64,000 bases of DNA from an uncultured Granulosicoccaceae bacterium (lineage in GTDB: Bacteria > Pseudomonadota > Gammaproteobacteria > Granulosicoccales > Granulosicoccaceae), in assembly GCA_937922945.1 (NCBI GenBank), contig CAKZUP010000066.1, positions 1-64,000 of the forward strand, in the 5' to 3' direction. The position numbers and the translations under genes were made by a program. The first letter of the stretch is position 1. Each line of letters opens with the position of its first letter. The notes under the pieces are model-generated. The model had not been told where the DNA came from. It searched no databases and was given only the letters and a program-made list of their open reading frames with translations. Of this stretch, positions 24,300 through 34,001 are shown in pieces.

Positions 24300-27197
24300 A
24301 TGGCCGAAGTTACCGTAAAACAGCTCGCTCAAGTAGTCGGCACGCCCGTCGAGAAGTTGCTCGTGCAACTCAAAGATGCAGGCGTGGAGAAGACTGGCGA
24401 ATCAGATATGATTTCTGATGCAGAGAAGCTTATCTTGCTATCGCATTTGCGCGAATCGCGCGGCGAGGCTGCGAGCAGTACTGGCGCGTCCAAGAAAATC
24501 ACTCTACGACGTAAGCGTGTTAGTGAACTCAAGACAGATGCGTCAGGTCGACGCAAAGTCAATGTAGAGGTGCGCGGTCGACGTACGATCGTTAAACGAG
24601 AAACACCGGAAGCTGCTGCAGAAGATGTTGCGCCAGCCGATGCACCCGTCGCAGACGCTGCTCCTGCCGAGACGCCAGCGGTTGAGGCGAATGTAGCTGA
24701 CTCATCTGCAACACCTGCAGAGCCTTCAGCACCGGTCGACGCAGTTGCTAGTGAACCGGTAGCTGCTGCAACCGATACACCTCCAGCAGACGCAGCGCAA
24801 ACTGAAGCTGCCAGTGATACCGCCCAGCGAGCCGCTGAGCAAGCCGCTGGACAGGTCGCTGATCAAGTCGATGCGGTTGACAGCGCTGCTGCGCAAAGCG
24901 CAGAAGAAGCGGCAGCTAATGCCGTTGCAGCTGAAGTTGCCCGAGCGGCCGAACAGGCAGCAGCTGGCGCGGCAGCGGCGGCAACGCCTCCACCGGCTGA
25001 GCCGCAAGCCCCCGCTGAATCCGCACCGCCAGCAGCGCAAAGCGCCAGCGACAGAATGCGGGCACAGGCAGAAGAACAAGCCAGAGCCGCAGCTGAACGT
25101 CAGGCTGAAAAGCAGGTTGCGGCGGAACGTCGTCGTGAAAGTGAAGAAACACAAAAGCGTGAAGCTGAGCTTCGCGAACAACAACGCGTTCAGGAAGAAG
25201 CGCAGCGCCGAGCGACCATTGAAGCGCAGCAAGCTGCTAGCGGTAACGAGCGCGGTGGTGGCAGACCAGACAAGAAAAGCCGTAAAGGCAAAGGTGGCGG
25301 TAACGACAACGACACGCGTTACGGTCGTAACCAGTTGCACGTGGCTAAAGGGAAGTCGGGTCGGCGCAAAGGCAAACCACGCCGGGCACTGCCGCAGAAT
25401 TTCGAATCGAAGCATGGCTTCGAGCGTCCTACTGCACCGGTTATACGTGATGTAGAAGTACCGGAAACCATTACGGTAGCCGAGTTGGGTAATCGCATGG
25501 CGGTTAAAGCCAACGAGGTGATCAAAACCATGATGGGCATGGGTGTTATGGCCACCATCAACCAGATACTCGATCAGGATACGGCTATCCTGGTGGTTGA
25601 AGAAATGGGCCACAAGGCCATTCCAATGAGTGCTGATGATATAGAAGCAGCGCTGGCGGAACGCATTGCCGGAATCGCTGCGGGCGACGCAGAACCTCGA
25701 CCACCGGTCGTAACGGTTATGGGGCACGTTGATCACGGTAAAACCTCTTTGCTCGATTACATTCGAACCTCCCGCGTGGCTTCTGGCGAAGCCGGTGGTA
25801 TCACGCAGCACATCGGTGCGTATCAGACTGAAACCGATAATGGCGTGATTACGTTTCTTGATACACCGGGACACGCAGCGTTTACGTCTATGCGTCAACG
25901 CGGTGCCCAAGCGACAGATATTGTTGTGTTGGTAGTTGCTGCTGATGATGGCGTGATGCCGCAAACCATCGAAGCCATCGAGCACTCCAAGGCGTCAAAC
26001 GTGCCGTTGATTGTTGCGATTAACAAAATGGATAAAGAAGGTGCCGACCCAGAACGTGTGCGCAATGAATTGTCGCAACACGAAGTTATTTCTGAAGAAT
26101 GGGGCGGTGAAACACAGTTCATCCCTCTCTCTGCTTTAACCGGTGAGGGTGTCGATAAACTTCTCGATGCGATTACATTGCAATCTGAAGTACTCGAACT
26201 TCAAGCTGTGCATGAAGGCAGTGCCAGCGGTATTGTTATCGAAGCTGCGTTGGATAAAGGGCGTGGTCCGGTGGCAACCGTGCTGGTACAGCAAGGTGTG
26301 CTGAAACGCGGTGACATCCTTATATGTGGAGCGGTCACCGGTCGTGTTCGAGCCATGTTCGATGAAGACGGTTCAGCGGTTGAGGAGGCGGGTCCTTCTG
26401 CACCGGTTCAGGTACTTGGCTTGTCGGCGACACCGAATGCCGGTGATGAAATGCTGGTTGCGGCCGACGATAAAATTGCGCGTGAACTGGCAAGCTTACG
26501 GGAAGATAAAAGCCGTGACGCGAGACTGGCTGGTCGTAAGCCAACCAAACTTGAAGATGTATTCTCGCAGTACAACAGTGGTGTTCCAACCTTGAATCTG
26601 GTTGTTAAAACCGATGTGAAAGGTAGCTTTGAGGCAATACGCGATTCACTTGAGCGACTATCAACTGAAGAAGTCAGTATCAGTGTGGTTGGCGGCGGTG
26701 TTGGTGGTATCACCGAATCTGATGCGAACCTTGCTGCAACATCCAACGCCATTTTGGTGGGCTTTAATGTTCGTGCAGACGGTGCAGCGCGTCGAATAGT
26801 GCAAGAGATGGATATCGATCTACGCTATTACAGCGTTATTTATGAACTTATCGATCTTGCCAAATCGGTTGCCGGCGGCATGCTCGCGCCGGAAGTCAGA
26901 GAACGAATTATCGGTAACGCTGAAGTGAAGGATGTGTTTACCTCACCGAAGTTTGGTCAAATTGCGGGCTGCATGGTGATCGATGGTGTTGTGCGTAAAG
27001 ATGAGCCTATCCGTGTACTTCGAGACAGCATCGTGATCTATGAAGGCGAACTCGAATCGCTTCGACGCTTTAAAGACGATGTTAAAGATGTTCATATGGG
27101 AACCGAGTGCGGTATTGGTGTGAAGAACTACACCGATGTTCAGCCGGGCGATGTTATCGAAGTGTTCGAGCGAACAGAGGTTGCTCGGTCGCTTTAA
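24300..27197 (+). CDS. infB: Translation initiation factor IF-2
   Basis: 965 residues. A short IF2_N domain starts the protein ([20 protein letters not shown]). A long Ala/Glu/Arg-rich, probably unstructured and coiled region spans about 100-370, then a second IF2_N motif ([20 protein letters not shown]). The G domain has [10 protein letters not shown] (about 475), DTPGHAAF and NKMD, followed by domains II to IV with [10 protein letters not shown] and [23 protein letters not shown]-2 delivers initiator tRNA to the 30S subunit. Its stop codon overlaps the ATG of rbfA (TAATG), so the two are coupled. Confidence 0.97.
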   Translation: MAEVTVKQLAQVVGTPVEKLLVQLKDAGVEKTGESDMISDAEKLILLSHLRESRGEAASSTGASKKITLRRKRVSELKTDASGRRKVNVEVRGRRTIVKRETPEAAAEDVAPADAPVADAAPAETPAVEANVADSSATPAEPSAPVDAVASEPVAAATDTPPADAAQTEAASDTAQRAAEQAAGQVADQVDAVDSAAAQSAEEAAANAVAAEVARAAEQAAAGAAAAATPPPAEPQAPAESAPPAAQSASDRMRAQAEEQARAAAERQAEKQVAAERRRESEETQKREAELREQQRVQEEAQRRATIEAQQAASGNERGGGRPDKKSRKGKGGGNDNDTRYGRNQLHVAKGKSGRRKGKPRRALPQNFESKHGFERPTAPVIRDVEVPETITVAELGNRMAVKANEVIKTMMGMGVMATINQILDQDTAILVVEEMGHKAIPMSADDIEAALAERIAGIAAGDAEPRPPVVTVMGHVDHGKTSLLDYIRTSRVASGEAGGITQHIGAYQTETDNGVITFLDTPGHAAFTSMRQRGAQATDIVVLVVAADDGVMPQTIEAIEHSKASNVPLIVAINKMDKEGADPERVRNELSQHEVISEEWGGETQFIPLSALTGEGVDKLLDAITLQSEVLELQAVHEGSASGIVIEAALDKGRGPVATVLVQQGVLKRGDILICGAVTGRVRAMFDEDGSAVEEAGPSAPVQVLGLSATPNAGDEMLVAADDKIARELASLREDKSRDARLAGRKPTKLEDVFSQYNSGVPTLNLVVKTDVKGSFEAIRDSLERLSTEEVSISVVGGGVGGITESDANLAATSNAILVGFNVRADGAARRIVQEMDIDLRYYSVIYELIDLAKSVAGGMLAPEVRERIIGNAEVKDVFTSPKFGQIAGCMVIDGVVRKDEPIRVLRDSIVIYEGELESLRRFKDDVKDVHMGTECGIGVKNYTDVQPGDVIEVFERTEVARSL

Positions 27198-27619
27198 TGC
27201 CAAACGATTTTCCAAGAAGCCATCGCGTTGCTGATTTTATACAACGCGAAATCTCTGAGCTTATTCGCACAGAGGTAAAAGATCCGCGAGTCTCTGAAAT
27301 GCTCACAGTATCCTCTGTGGAAGTCTCGCGCGATCTGGGTACGGCCAAGATTCATTACACCATCATGAATCCTGAGCCGGGTGAGCGCGAAGGCACCGAA
27401 AAAGCCTTGAAAAACGCGGCTGGTTTTTTACGCAAGAAGCTGGCAACCCGCCTGAACACTCGCTCGGTTCCGCACCTGCGCTTTTACTATGACGATTCAA
27501 TTGAACGCGGTGCGCACATGTCAGCGTTAATCGACAACGCCGTGGCATCCAATACCACCAGCGATGATGACGCTACGACTGCTAATCCCGATCCAGGCGA
27601 TAACGGGTTGAAGGATTGA
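27197..27619 (+). CDS. rbfA: 30S ribosome-binding factor RbfA
   Basis: 140 residues. The ATG at 27197 overlaps the infB stop by one base; a longer frame from 27107 lies inside infB and is rejected. The sequence is typical: RVADFIQREISELIRTEVKDPRV, then VEVSRDLGTAKIHYTI, and LRFYYDDSIERGAHMSALI. RbfA helps late maturation of the 16S rRNA 5' end and cold adaptation. The C-terminal tail is Asp/Thr-rich, longer than needed for the KH-like domain. truB follows after 8 bases. Confidence 0.95.
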   Translation: MPNDFPRSHRVADFIQREISELIRTEVKDPRVSEMLTVSSVEVSRDLGTAKIHYTIMNPEPGEREGTEKALKNAAGFLRKKLATRLNTRSVPHLRFYYDDSIERGAHMSALIDNAVASNTTSDDDATTANPDPGDNGLKD

Positions 27620-27627
27620 TAGGTTAA

Positions 27628-28572
27628 ATGCCCCGTCGTAAACGCGGACGTAATCTGCACGGCATATTGTTGTTTGATAAACCCGCTGGTGGTAGTTCCA
27701 ATCAGGTACTGCAGCGCGTCCGACGTTTATACAACGCCAATAAAGCCGGGCACACGGGAAGCCTCGACCCGTTAGCTACTGGCATGTTGCCCATCTGTTT
27801 TGGTGAAGCCACTAAATTATCCCGTTTCTTGATCGATGCATCCAAGGGTTACGAAACCACGCTGAAGCTCGGTGTCACCACCGATTCTTACGATGCAGAT
27901 GGTGAAGTTATCCAGCGGCGCGACGTGCCCGCTGACTTCAATGCAGATCAACTGGAGGCAATTTGCGCCGGATTTTTAGGCGACCAGTTTCAAGTCCCAC
28001 CCATGGTATCGGCGATAAAGATTGATGGTCAGCGCCTGTACAAGCTTGCGCGTGAGGGTATAGAAGTAGAGCGGGAGCCTCGGGCGGTCAGTTTTCACCA
28101 CATTGCCGTGTTGGGATTCTCGGGTGACGAAGCGACGCTGTCGGTTAGTTGCTCAAAAGGCACGTATATACGTTCTTTGGTCAGTGATATTGGTGAGAAA
28201 ATTGGCTGTGGTGCGCACGTGAAAACATTGCGGCGCACATTTGTTTCCCCGTTCGACTCGCTGCCGATGTGGAATGAGTCGCAATTGAACGAGCGGCTAT
28301 CAGACGACTTTGCTGATCTTGATGCGTTGTTAATGCCGTTGGATGCCGGCCTTGAGCATCTGCCACAGCGCCACTTAACCGAGGCAGAAACGCAGGCTTT
28401 TATGCATGGCCAAACGGTGCCTGCCGGCGATGTTACGGATGAAAATGTGGGTCTGAATCGGGCGATTGGTGAGATCTGCCGGATTTATGGCTCAGATCAG
28501 CGGATGTTGGGCCTCGGAGCCTTCTCAGAACACGACAAGATAGCCCCAAAACGTGTGTTGCAGATGGGCTGA
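27628..28572 (+). CDS. truB: tRNA pseudouridine(55) synthase TruB
   Basis: 314 residues. It opens with [21 protein letters not shown] and carries the catalytic Asp in [23 protein letters not shown], then [24 protein letters not shown] and the TruB family [24 protein letters not shown], with a C-terminal PUA-like part. It modifies U55 in the T loop of tRNAs. It lies in its standard place between rbfA and rpsO. An extended -10 promoter and hairpin after its stop suggest that rpsO-pnp can also be transcribed separately. Confidence 0.96.
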   Translation: MPRRKRGRNLHGILLFDKPAGGSSNQVLQRVRRLYNANKAGHTGSLDPLATGMLPICFGEATKLSRFLIDASKGYETTLKLGVTTDSYDADGEVIQRRDVPADFNADQLEAICAGFLGDQFQVPPMVSAIKIDGQRLYKLAREGIEVEREPRAVSFHHIAVLGFSGDEATLSVSCSKGTYIRSLVSDIGEKIGCGAHVKTLRRTFVSPFDSLPMWNESQLNERLSDDFADLDALLMPLDAGLEHLPQRHLTEAETQAFMHGQTVPAGDVTDENVGLNRAIGEICRIYGSDQRMLGLGAFSEHDKIAPKRVLQMG

Positions 28573-28574
28573 AG

Positions 28575-28619
28575 TGTTACAATTGGGGGTTACGCAAATT
28601 CGTTGTTAAACCCTTTTTT
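28575..28619 (+). promoter_or_regulatory. Extended -10 promoter and weak attenuator-like hairpin before rpsO
   Basis: TGTTACAAT (28575-28583) fits an extended -10 element. Just after, GGGTT (28587-28591) can pair with AACCC (28609-28613), followed by six T (28614-28619) and then the GGAG site of rpsO. The stem is short. S15 represses its own translation in other bacteria, so this leader may be where control acts here too. Confidence 0.4.
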
Positions 28620-28634
28620 GGAGCATATTGCTTA

Positions 28635-28907
28635 ATGTCTTGTCTCAGCGCTGAAACCAAGGCGGAAATTGTCAAAGAACACCAGATCGACTCTACGGAC
28701 ACAGGGTCACCGGAAGTTCAAGTTGCATTACTGTCCGCACGAATCACACACCTTACCGATCACTTTAAAGCTCACAAGCACGACCACCATTCTCGTCGTG
28801 GCTTATTGCGCATGGTTAACCAACGTCGCAAATTGCTGGATTACCTGCATCGTAAAGATGCCACTCGCTACCAGAATCTGATTAAGCGCCTCGGCCTACG
28901 CCGCTAG
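28635..28907 (+). CDS. rpsO: 30S ribosomal protein uS15
   Basis: 90 residues, the usual length. Typical sequence: [49 protein letters not shown] and a C-terminal [13 protein letters not shown]. It binds the central domain of 16S rRNA. It is followed after 29 bases by pnp, as in most proteobacteria. The GGAG site lies 11 bases before the ATG. Confidence 0.97.
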   Translation: MSCLSAETKAEIVKEHQIDSTDTGSPEVQVALLSARITHLTDHFKAHKHDHHSRRGLLRMVNQRRKLLDYLHRKDATRYQNLIKRLGLRR

Positions 28908-28936
28908 TCGCCCAACCTAACGCTCAAGGAAATCCA

Positions 28937-31045
28937 GTGACTGCATATTCGAAAACTTTTGAGTACGGTGCCGACACCGTCACTCTGCAAACGGGCGAAA
29001 TCGCCCGACAGGCAACATCAGCCATCGTTGCCAGCATGGGTGACACGGTTGTGTTGGTCACCGTTGTGGGCCGTAAAGAAGCCAATCCACATCAAAGCTT
29101 CTTTCCACTAACGATCAATTATCAGGAAAAAACCTACGCTGCCGGTAAGATTCCTGGTGGATTTTTCAAACGAGAAGGTCGGCCGGCAGAAAGCGAAACG
29201 CTTATCTCTCGTCTTATCGATCGTCCGCTTCGCCCACTGTTTCCAAAAGGGTTCATGAACGAAGTGCAGGTCATAGCGACCGTCATGTCTCTTGACCCGC
29301 AAATCTCTGCCGACATCCCGGCAATGTTGGGCGCCTCTGCTGCATTGTCCTGTTCCGGTATTCCGTTTGCTGGTCCTATCGGTGCTGCGCGAGTTGCTTA
29401 CATCGACAACAACTACGTGTTGAACCCCACCCTTGAACAGCTTGAAGCCTCTGAGCTCGACTTGGTTGTAGCCGGTACCGACGATGCAGTACTTATGGTT
29501 GAGTCAGAAGCCAATATTTTGTCTGAAGATGTCATGCTCGATGCGGTTATGTTTGGTCATGAACAAATGCAAACGGCTATCACGGCAATCAAGCAACTTG
29601 CTGACGAAGTGGGTACACCAGCATGGGATTGGCAAGCACCTGCTACCGATGAATCATTGGCGGGCAAAGTTGCCGACGCTATCAGCAGTGATCTAACCGC
29701 CGCCTATACCATTGCCGATAAGATGGACCGTCAAACCGCTGTGGGTGCTGCACGCGACAAAGTCGTTGACGCTCTGGCTGTTGAAGACGGTGAAGATGGT
29801 TACTCGAAAGACGATGTAAAGAAAGCTTTCGGTTCATTGGAAAAGTCCATCGTTCGCAGTCGCGTGATTGCTGGCGAGCCGCGTATCGATGGTCGTGACA
29901 ACTCAACGGTTCGTCAAATTACCTGTCACACCAGTGTATTACCTCGAACTCACGGCTCTGCTGTGTTTACTCGCGGTGAAACACAAGCCATTGTCACAGC
30001 TACTTTGGGCACCACGCGCGATGCACAGATAATCGATGCGTTGTCGGGCGAAACCCGTATGGCGTTCATGCTTCACTACAACTTTCCTCCGTACAGTGTG
30101 GGTGAAACCGGTTTTGTTGGTTCACCAAAGCGTCGTGAAATTGGTCATGGTAAGTTGGCAAAACGTGGTGTTCAAGCGGTTATGCCTAACGATGAAGATT
30201 TCCCGTACACCATTCGCGTGGTATCGGAGATCACTGAATCGAATGGTTCAAGCTCAATGGCATCCGTTTGCGGTACCAGTCTGGCATTAATGGATGCAGG
30301 TGTTCCATTAAAAGCGCCGGTTGCGGGTATTGCTATGGGTTTGATTAAAGAAGATAACGGTCATGCTGTTTTATCCGACATCCTTGGCGATGAAGATCAC
30401 CTTGGCGACATGGACTTCAAAGTAGCCGGTACGTCAGAGGGTATTACTGCGCTGCAGATGGATATCAAGATCACCGGTATTACACGCGACATTATGGAAA
30501 CCGCATTGGCGCAAGCCAAAGACGGTCGCATGTTTATTCTGGGCGAAATGGCCAAAACACTGGCTGAAGCTCGCAGCGATCTATCGCAACACGCACCGCG
30601 TTTTATTACCGTAAAAATCGATCCAGAGAAAATTGCGGCGGTTATCGGTAAAGGTGGTGCTGTGATTCGAGCGCTTACCGAAGAAACCGGTGCCACCATC
30701 GATATTGGTGATGACGGTTTAATCAAAATCGCATCCAGCGATCGGGCTGCTGGCGAAGAAGCCCGCCGCCGTATTGAGCTGATTACGGCTGATGTTGAAG
30801 TTGGCACCATTTACGAAGGCCGGGTACAGAAGATTATGGACTTCGGTGCATTCGTTAATATCCTGCCGGGTAAAGATGGTCTTGTGCATATTTCGCAAAT
30901 TTCTGAAGAACGTGTGCAGAACGTTGCTGATGCGCTCAGTGAAGGCCAGATGGTTACCGTAAAGGTATTGGAAGTCGACAAGCAAGGTCGCATTCGTTTG
31001 AGTATGAAAGCGGTTGAAGCCGGCGAAGTTGCAGCGCCAGCATAA
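28937..31045 (+). CDS. pnp: Polyribonucleotide nucleotidyltransferase (PNPase)
   Basis: 702 residues, starting at a GTG. Two RNase PH domains flank a helical domain: the first with [19 protein letters not shown] and [13 protein letters not shown]; the second with [15 protein letters not shown], the [10 protein letters not shown] segment and [18 protein letters not shown], which carries active-site acids. A KH domain ([18 protein letters not shown]) and a C-terminal S1 domain ([29 protein letters not shown]) follow. PNPase degrades RNA phosphorolytically and is a degradosome component. An 11-bp hairpin follows the stop. Confidence 0.97.
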   Translation: MTAYSKTFEYGADTVTLQTGEIARQATSAIVASMGDTVVLVTVVGRKEANPHQSFFPLTINYQEKTYAAGKIPGGFFKREGRPAESETLISRLIDRPLRPLFPKGFMNEVQVIATVMSLDPQISADIPAMLGASAALSCSGIPFAGPIGAARVAYIDNNYVLNPTLEQLEASELDLVVAGTDDAVLMVESEANILSEDVMLDAVMFGHEQMQTAITAIKQLADEVGTPAWDWQAPATDESLAGKVADAISSDLTAAYTIADKMDRQTAVGAARDKVVDALAVEDGEDGYSKDDVKKAFGSLEKSIVRSRVIAGEPRIDGRDNSTVRQITCHTSVLPRTHGSAVFTRGETQAIVTATLGTTRDAQIIDALSGETRMAFMLHYNFPPYSVGETGFVGSPKRREIGHGKLAKRGVQAVMPNDEDFPYTIRVVSEITESNGSSSMASVCGTSLALMDAGVPLKAPVAGIAMGLIKEDNGHAVLSDILGDEDHLGDMDFKVAGTSEGITALQMDIKITGITRDIMETALAQAKDGRMFILGEMAKTLAEARSDLSQHAPRFITVKIDPEKIAAVIGKGGAVIRALTEETGATIDIGDDGLIKIASSDRAAGEEARRRIELITADVEVGTIYEGRVQKIMDFGAFVNILPGKDGLVHISQISEERVQNVADALSEGQMVTVKVLEVDKQGRIRLSMKAVEAGEVAAPA

Positions 31046-31063
31046 GCTTATTGGTAAAAGTAA

Positions 31064-31092
31064 CGCTGCCTTGCCGTTACAGCAAGGCAGCG
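31064..31092 (+). terminator. Strong hairpin after pnp
   Basis: CGCTGCCTTGC and GCAAGGCAGCG form a perfect 11-bp stem with a seven-base loop. The following bases (TCTGTTG) are only weakly U-rich, so it may act as a rho-independent terminator of modest strength or as a 3' stabiliser of the rpsO-pnp RNA. Confidence 0.65.
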
Positions 31093-31237
31093 TCTGTTGC
31101 CAGTCTCTGTTGTTTTCCTCGTTAGTGTTTTGTCCCTCCAGTTGTTCTTTTTTGTCAGTTTGTTTTCCTGATATTGACGCGCGCTTTGCGCCTAGGTCGT
31201 CTGTGCCTGTTAGCAGTAGCGGCGTAAGCGTTGGGCC

Positions 31238-31717
31238 GTGATAACAAAAACCCATCAACAAAAAGCCGACGAAGCGTATATGCGTGAAGCGTTAACGTTG
31301 GCTAACAAGGCGGCGAATGCAGGTGAAGTACCCGTCGGCGCGGTTGTCGTGTTGGACGGTGAAGTCATTGGCTCTGGGTTTAATCGTTCCAGTACAGACT
31401 GTGATCCCAGCGCGCATGCAGAAGTTGTTGCGCTGCGGGGTGCTGCAAAGCGTGTGGGTAACTACCGATTGTTGAACGCAACCCTCTATGTAACGCTTGA
31501 GCCTTGTGTGATGTGTTGTGGGTGCCTACAACATGCACGTGTTAAACGATTGGTGTTTGGTGCTCGCGAATCGCGCACAGGCGCGGTGGTAAGCGTGAAT
31601 GAGGTGCTGGCTGATCCGCATGCTTTGCATGCGGTTAGTGTCACTGAAGGGGTCTTGGTAGAAGAATGTCTGGTGCCACTGCGCGCTTTTTTTGCGGCCA
31701 AAAGGCATGGAGATTAA
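31238..31717 (+). CDS. tadA: tRNA-specific adenosine(34) deaminase
   Basis: 159 residues starting at GTG. Zinc ligands and catalytic Glu are in HAEVVAL and PCVMC, and the TadA-specific NYRLLNATLYVTLEPC precedes the second motif. It converts A34 of tRNA-Arg(ACG) to inosine and is normally essential. The second motif reads PCVMCCGCL, with two extra cysteines compared with the common PCxMCAGA. A small lipoprotein gene begins directly at the base after the stop. Confidence 0.94.
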   Translation: MITKTHQQKADEAYMREALTLANKAANAGEVPVGAVVVLDGEVIGSGFNRSSTDCDPSAHAEVVALRGAAKRVGNYRLLNATLYVTLEPCVMCCGCLQHARVKRLVFGARESRTGAVVSVNEVLADPHALHAVSVTEGVLVEECLVPLRAFFAAKRHGD

Positions 31718-31837
31718 ATGTCGCAACGGATGTTGATGATCCTCATCGCGCTGTTGTTGAGCTCGTGTGCAACACAGATCGCGCGGCTAACTAACGATTT
31801 CAATCAGGCTGAAATTGATCCGCGTAGGCGCTATTAA
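31718..31837 (+). CDS. Tiny predicted lipoprotein, 39 residues
   Basis: An ATG abutting the tadA stop opens a 39-codon frame. The N-terminus MSQRMLMILIALLLSSCATQ has a classical lipobox (LSSC), which would place a 24-residue mature peptide (ending DPRRRY) on a membrane. Such minimal lipoproteins are easily missed. It has no ribosome-binding site of its own apart from GGAGA in the end of tadA, so it should be coupled to tadA. The function is unknown. Confidence 0.6.
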   Translation: MSQRMLMILIALLLSSCATQIARLTNDFNQAEIDPRRRY

Positions 31838-31917
31838 CCCGCAGCAGAAGACATGCTCCAAAGCCTTTCATCTTTATGTATGCGTCTGAATGCAAAGTAA
31901 CCAGCGAGTTGAATCTT

Positions 31918-32994
31918 ATGCAAGCAGCTATTCTCAGAGAAATTAACAAACCGCTCGGTATAGAAGAGGTGAGCATTGATAATCCCCGCGACCGCGAAGT
32001 ACTTGTACGTACGGCAGCAGCAGGTGTTTGTCACAGCGATTATCATTTTATGAATGGTAGTTATGCAACCGCTTTACCCAGCGTTATGGGTCATGAGTCA
32101 TCGGGGATTGTTGAAAAAGTGGGTAAAGCGGTAACTTATCTGAAGCCGGGCGATCATGTTATTAGTTGTATGTCCATGTTTTGCGGAAGCTGTTATTACT
32201 GCCTCACTGGAAAATCCTATGGCTGCGATAACCTCGACGATATGGCAAGGGAGGGGCGGATAACCAAAGACGGGGAAGTGGTGCAGCAAGGATACAATCT
32301 GGGTTCGTTCGCAGAGCAAATGCTGCTGCACGAACATGCGTTGGTGAAAATTACAAAAGATATGCCACTTGATCGCGCTGCGCTTATCGGCTGCGCTGTA
32401 ACCACTGGCGTTGGTGCAGTTATTCATACCGCGAAAGTCGAGCCCGGCACAACGGTTGCGGTGCTCGGCTGTGGCGGCGTGGGCTTGTCTGCCATCAATG
32501 GCGCCACCATCGCAGGTGCAGTTCGTATCATCGCTATCGATGTGCTGGATGAAAAACTTGAGCTGGCAAAGTCGTTCGGCGCAACCGACGCCATTAACGC
32601 CAGTAAAGTTGATGTGGTAGAGGCTATCCTGGAGATAACCAAAGGAGGGGTCGATTATGCGTTTGAAGCCTTGGGTTTAAAGCAAACCTGCGAACAGGCT
32701 TTCGATATGATTCGACCATCTGGTACGGCATGCATTGTTGGTATGGTTCCCGAAGAGCAAAAAATAGAGATTAACGCAGCCAACCTTATTTCAGATCGGC
32801 GTTTAATAGGGTCTAACATGGGTTCCAATGCATTCAGAATCGATATGCCCCGGTTTGTCGACTTTTATATGCAAGGTCGTCTGAACCTGGATGACTTGAT
32901 ATCGAAACGTGTACCTCTGCAGAGTGTCAATGAGGCTTATGCAGAGATGTTAAGCGGCCAAGTGGCTCGAAGTGTCATTGTGTTCAATGATTAG
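31918..32994 (+). CDS. Zinc-dependent alcohol dehydrogenase, class III-like
   Basis: 358 residues from the ATG at 31918; a start at 31876 adds a non-conserved stretch. Catalytic zinc ligands are in GVCHSDYH and GHESSGIVEKVG. A structural-zinc lobe is seen as FCGSCYYCLTGKSYGC. The nucleotide-binding Rossmann motif is VLGCGGVGLSAINGA with an acidic ALIDVLDEKLELA-type strand end (AIDVLDEKLE), pointing to NAD. The substrate cannot be deduced; relatives act on aldehydes, S-hydroxymethyl adducts or alcohols. Tandem 14-bp repeats begin exactly at its stop codon. Confidence 0.88.
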   Translation: MQAAILREINKPLGIEEVSIDNPRDREVLVRTAAAGVCHSDYHFMNGSYATALPSVMGHESSGIVEKVGKAVTYLKPGDHVISCMSMFCGSCYYCLTGKSYGCDNLDDMAREGRITKDGEVVQQGYNLGSFAEQMLLHEHALVKITKDMPLDRAALIGCAVTTGVGAVIHTAKVEPGTTVAVLGCGGVGLSAINGATIAGAVRIIAIDVLDEKLELAKSFGATDAINASKVDVVEAILEITKGGVDYAFEALGLKQTCEQAFDMIRPSGTACIVGMVPEEQKIEINAANLISDRRLIGSNMGSNAFRIDMPRFVDFYMQGRLNLDDLISKRVPLQSVNEAYAEMLSGQVARSVIVFND

Positions 32995-33060
32995 TGCCAG
33001 TTTATTAGTGCCAGTTTATTAGTATCAGTTGATTAATAATGGTTGATTAACACCAGATGA
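32991..33060 (+). repeat. 14-bp tandem repeat starting at the alcohol dehydrogenase stop codon (five copies)
   Basis: Five 14-base units run on from the stop codon: two identical copies of TTAGTGCCAGTTTA, then TTAGTATCAGTTGA, TTAATAATGGTTGA and TTAACACCAGATGA, becoming more divergent downstream. It is a decaying minisatellite in the 3' untranslated region. Confidence 0.9.
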
Positions 33061-33127
33061 CTAACACAATAATGTTGGTTCCGATTCAATACAGCCTGTG
33101 CTGCATCGTTAAACGGGAATGTATCAG

Positions 33128-33760
33128 ATGCCTGAATTGACTACCATCGGGTTATTCGCTTTAGCCTGCCTTGCGCTAGCCTCTACACCCGGCCCAGACA
33201 TGTTGCTCATAGCAACAAGGAGCGCAACGCAGGGTAAGCTTGCCGGGCTGGCAACGTATTTGGGTATAGCCGCTGGTGCGTATTGTCATGCGCTTATTTT
33301 GGCGTTGGGTTTATCGCAGTTGTTTCTAGCGATTCCGATGGCTTACGATGGCGTGCGCTTTGCTGGCGCGCTGTATCTGCTTTTTCTGGCTTGGCAGGCA
33401 TTTACCTCCCATCGCCCTTTGAGTATCGATGACACTGGTGTGTCATCCTATAGCGCGTGGCAATTGTTTCGACAGGGACTTTTTACTAATCTGCTTAATC
33501 CCAAAGTTGCGCTGTTTTTTCTGGCTTTATTCCCGCAGTTTATTGATCCAGCGCCAAGTTCAGTAGCGATGCAAGTGCTGGTATTGGCAACGGTGCTGAA
33601 TATCATCGGTTTTATCATTAACGGTTTGGTGATACTGATTGCCGCGAAAGCACGATCGGCCATGACCGCCAACGGTCGATTGAAGCAGTTCGCACAATAT
33701 TTCACAGGCGTTGTATTTGTCGCTCTGGCGGCAAGGCTTGTGGTTGACGACCCAATATAG
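33128..33760 (+). CDS. LysE/RhtB-family amino-acid exporter
   Basis: About 210 residues, six membrane helices. The family signature is clear: LALASTPGPDMLLIATRSATQGKLAGLATYLGIAAGAY near the N-terminus, then FRQGLFTNLLNPKVALFFLALFPQF in the middle. Members export amino acids or derivatives such as homoserine lactone or threonine; the substrate here is unknown. I prefer the Met at 33128 with GGGA upstream; a Met at 33119 adds three residues. It is a single gene followed by a weak hairpin (CACCC/GGGTG near 33795). Confidence 0.88.
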   Translation: MPELTTIGLFALACLALASTPGPDMLLIATRSATQGKLAGLATYLGIAAGAYCHALILALGLSQLFLAIPMAYDGVRFAGALYLLFLAWQAFTSHRPLSIDDTGVSSYSAWQLFRQGLFTNLLNPKVALFFLALFPQFIDPAPSSVAMQVLVLATVLNIIGFIINGLVILIAAKARSAMTANGRLKQFAQYFTGVVFVALAARLVVDDPI

Positions 33761-34001
33761 CCATGGTTTCTACGCTAACGATGGTGTAGCACACACCCGT
33801 ATGGGTGATGTTTTATTAGTATTCACTCACCATACTCATGCACCATAAGTCGTGTATTCTCAGCGTCGTGTATTGTCAGCTGCAAAGCTTGTGAGCGCGT
33901 GAAATTACAAAAATTCGATTGATTTACCAGATCGATTGCGTAACTAGATTGAGTGTATACGACGAATATACACATCGAATGAAATATTAAAGGAGGCGGT
34001 C

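Noticed and set aside
24726-25985. A 419-codon minus-strand frame opposite infB
   Set aside because: It is the shadow of the Ala/Glu-rich repeats of IF-2; the plus-strand gene is certain and the reverse frame has no recognisable domain.
27107-27196. A longer rbfA start inside infB
   Set aside because: The extra 30 residues come from the overlapped infB codons; RbfA homologues begin at the TAATG overlap.
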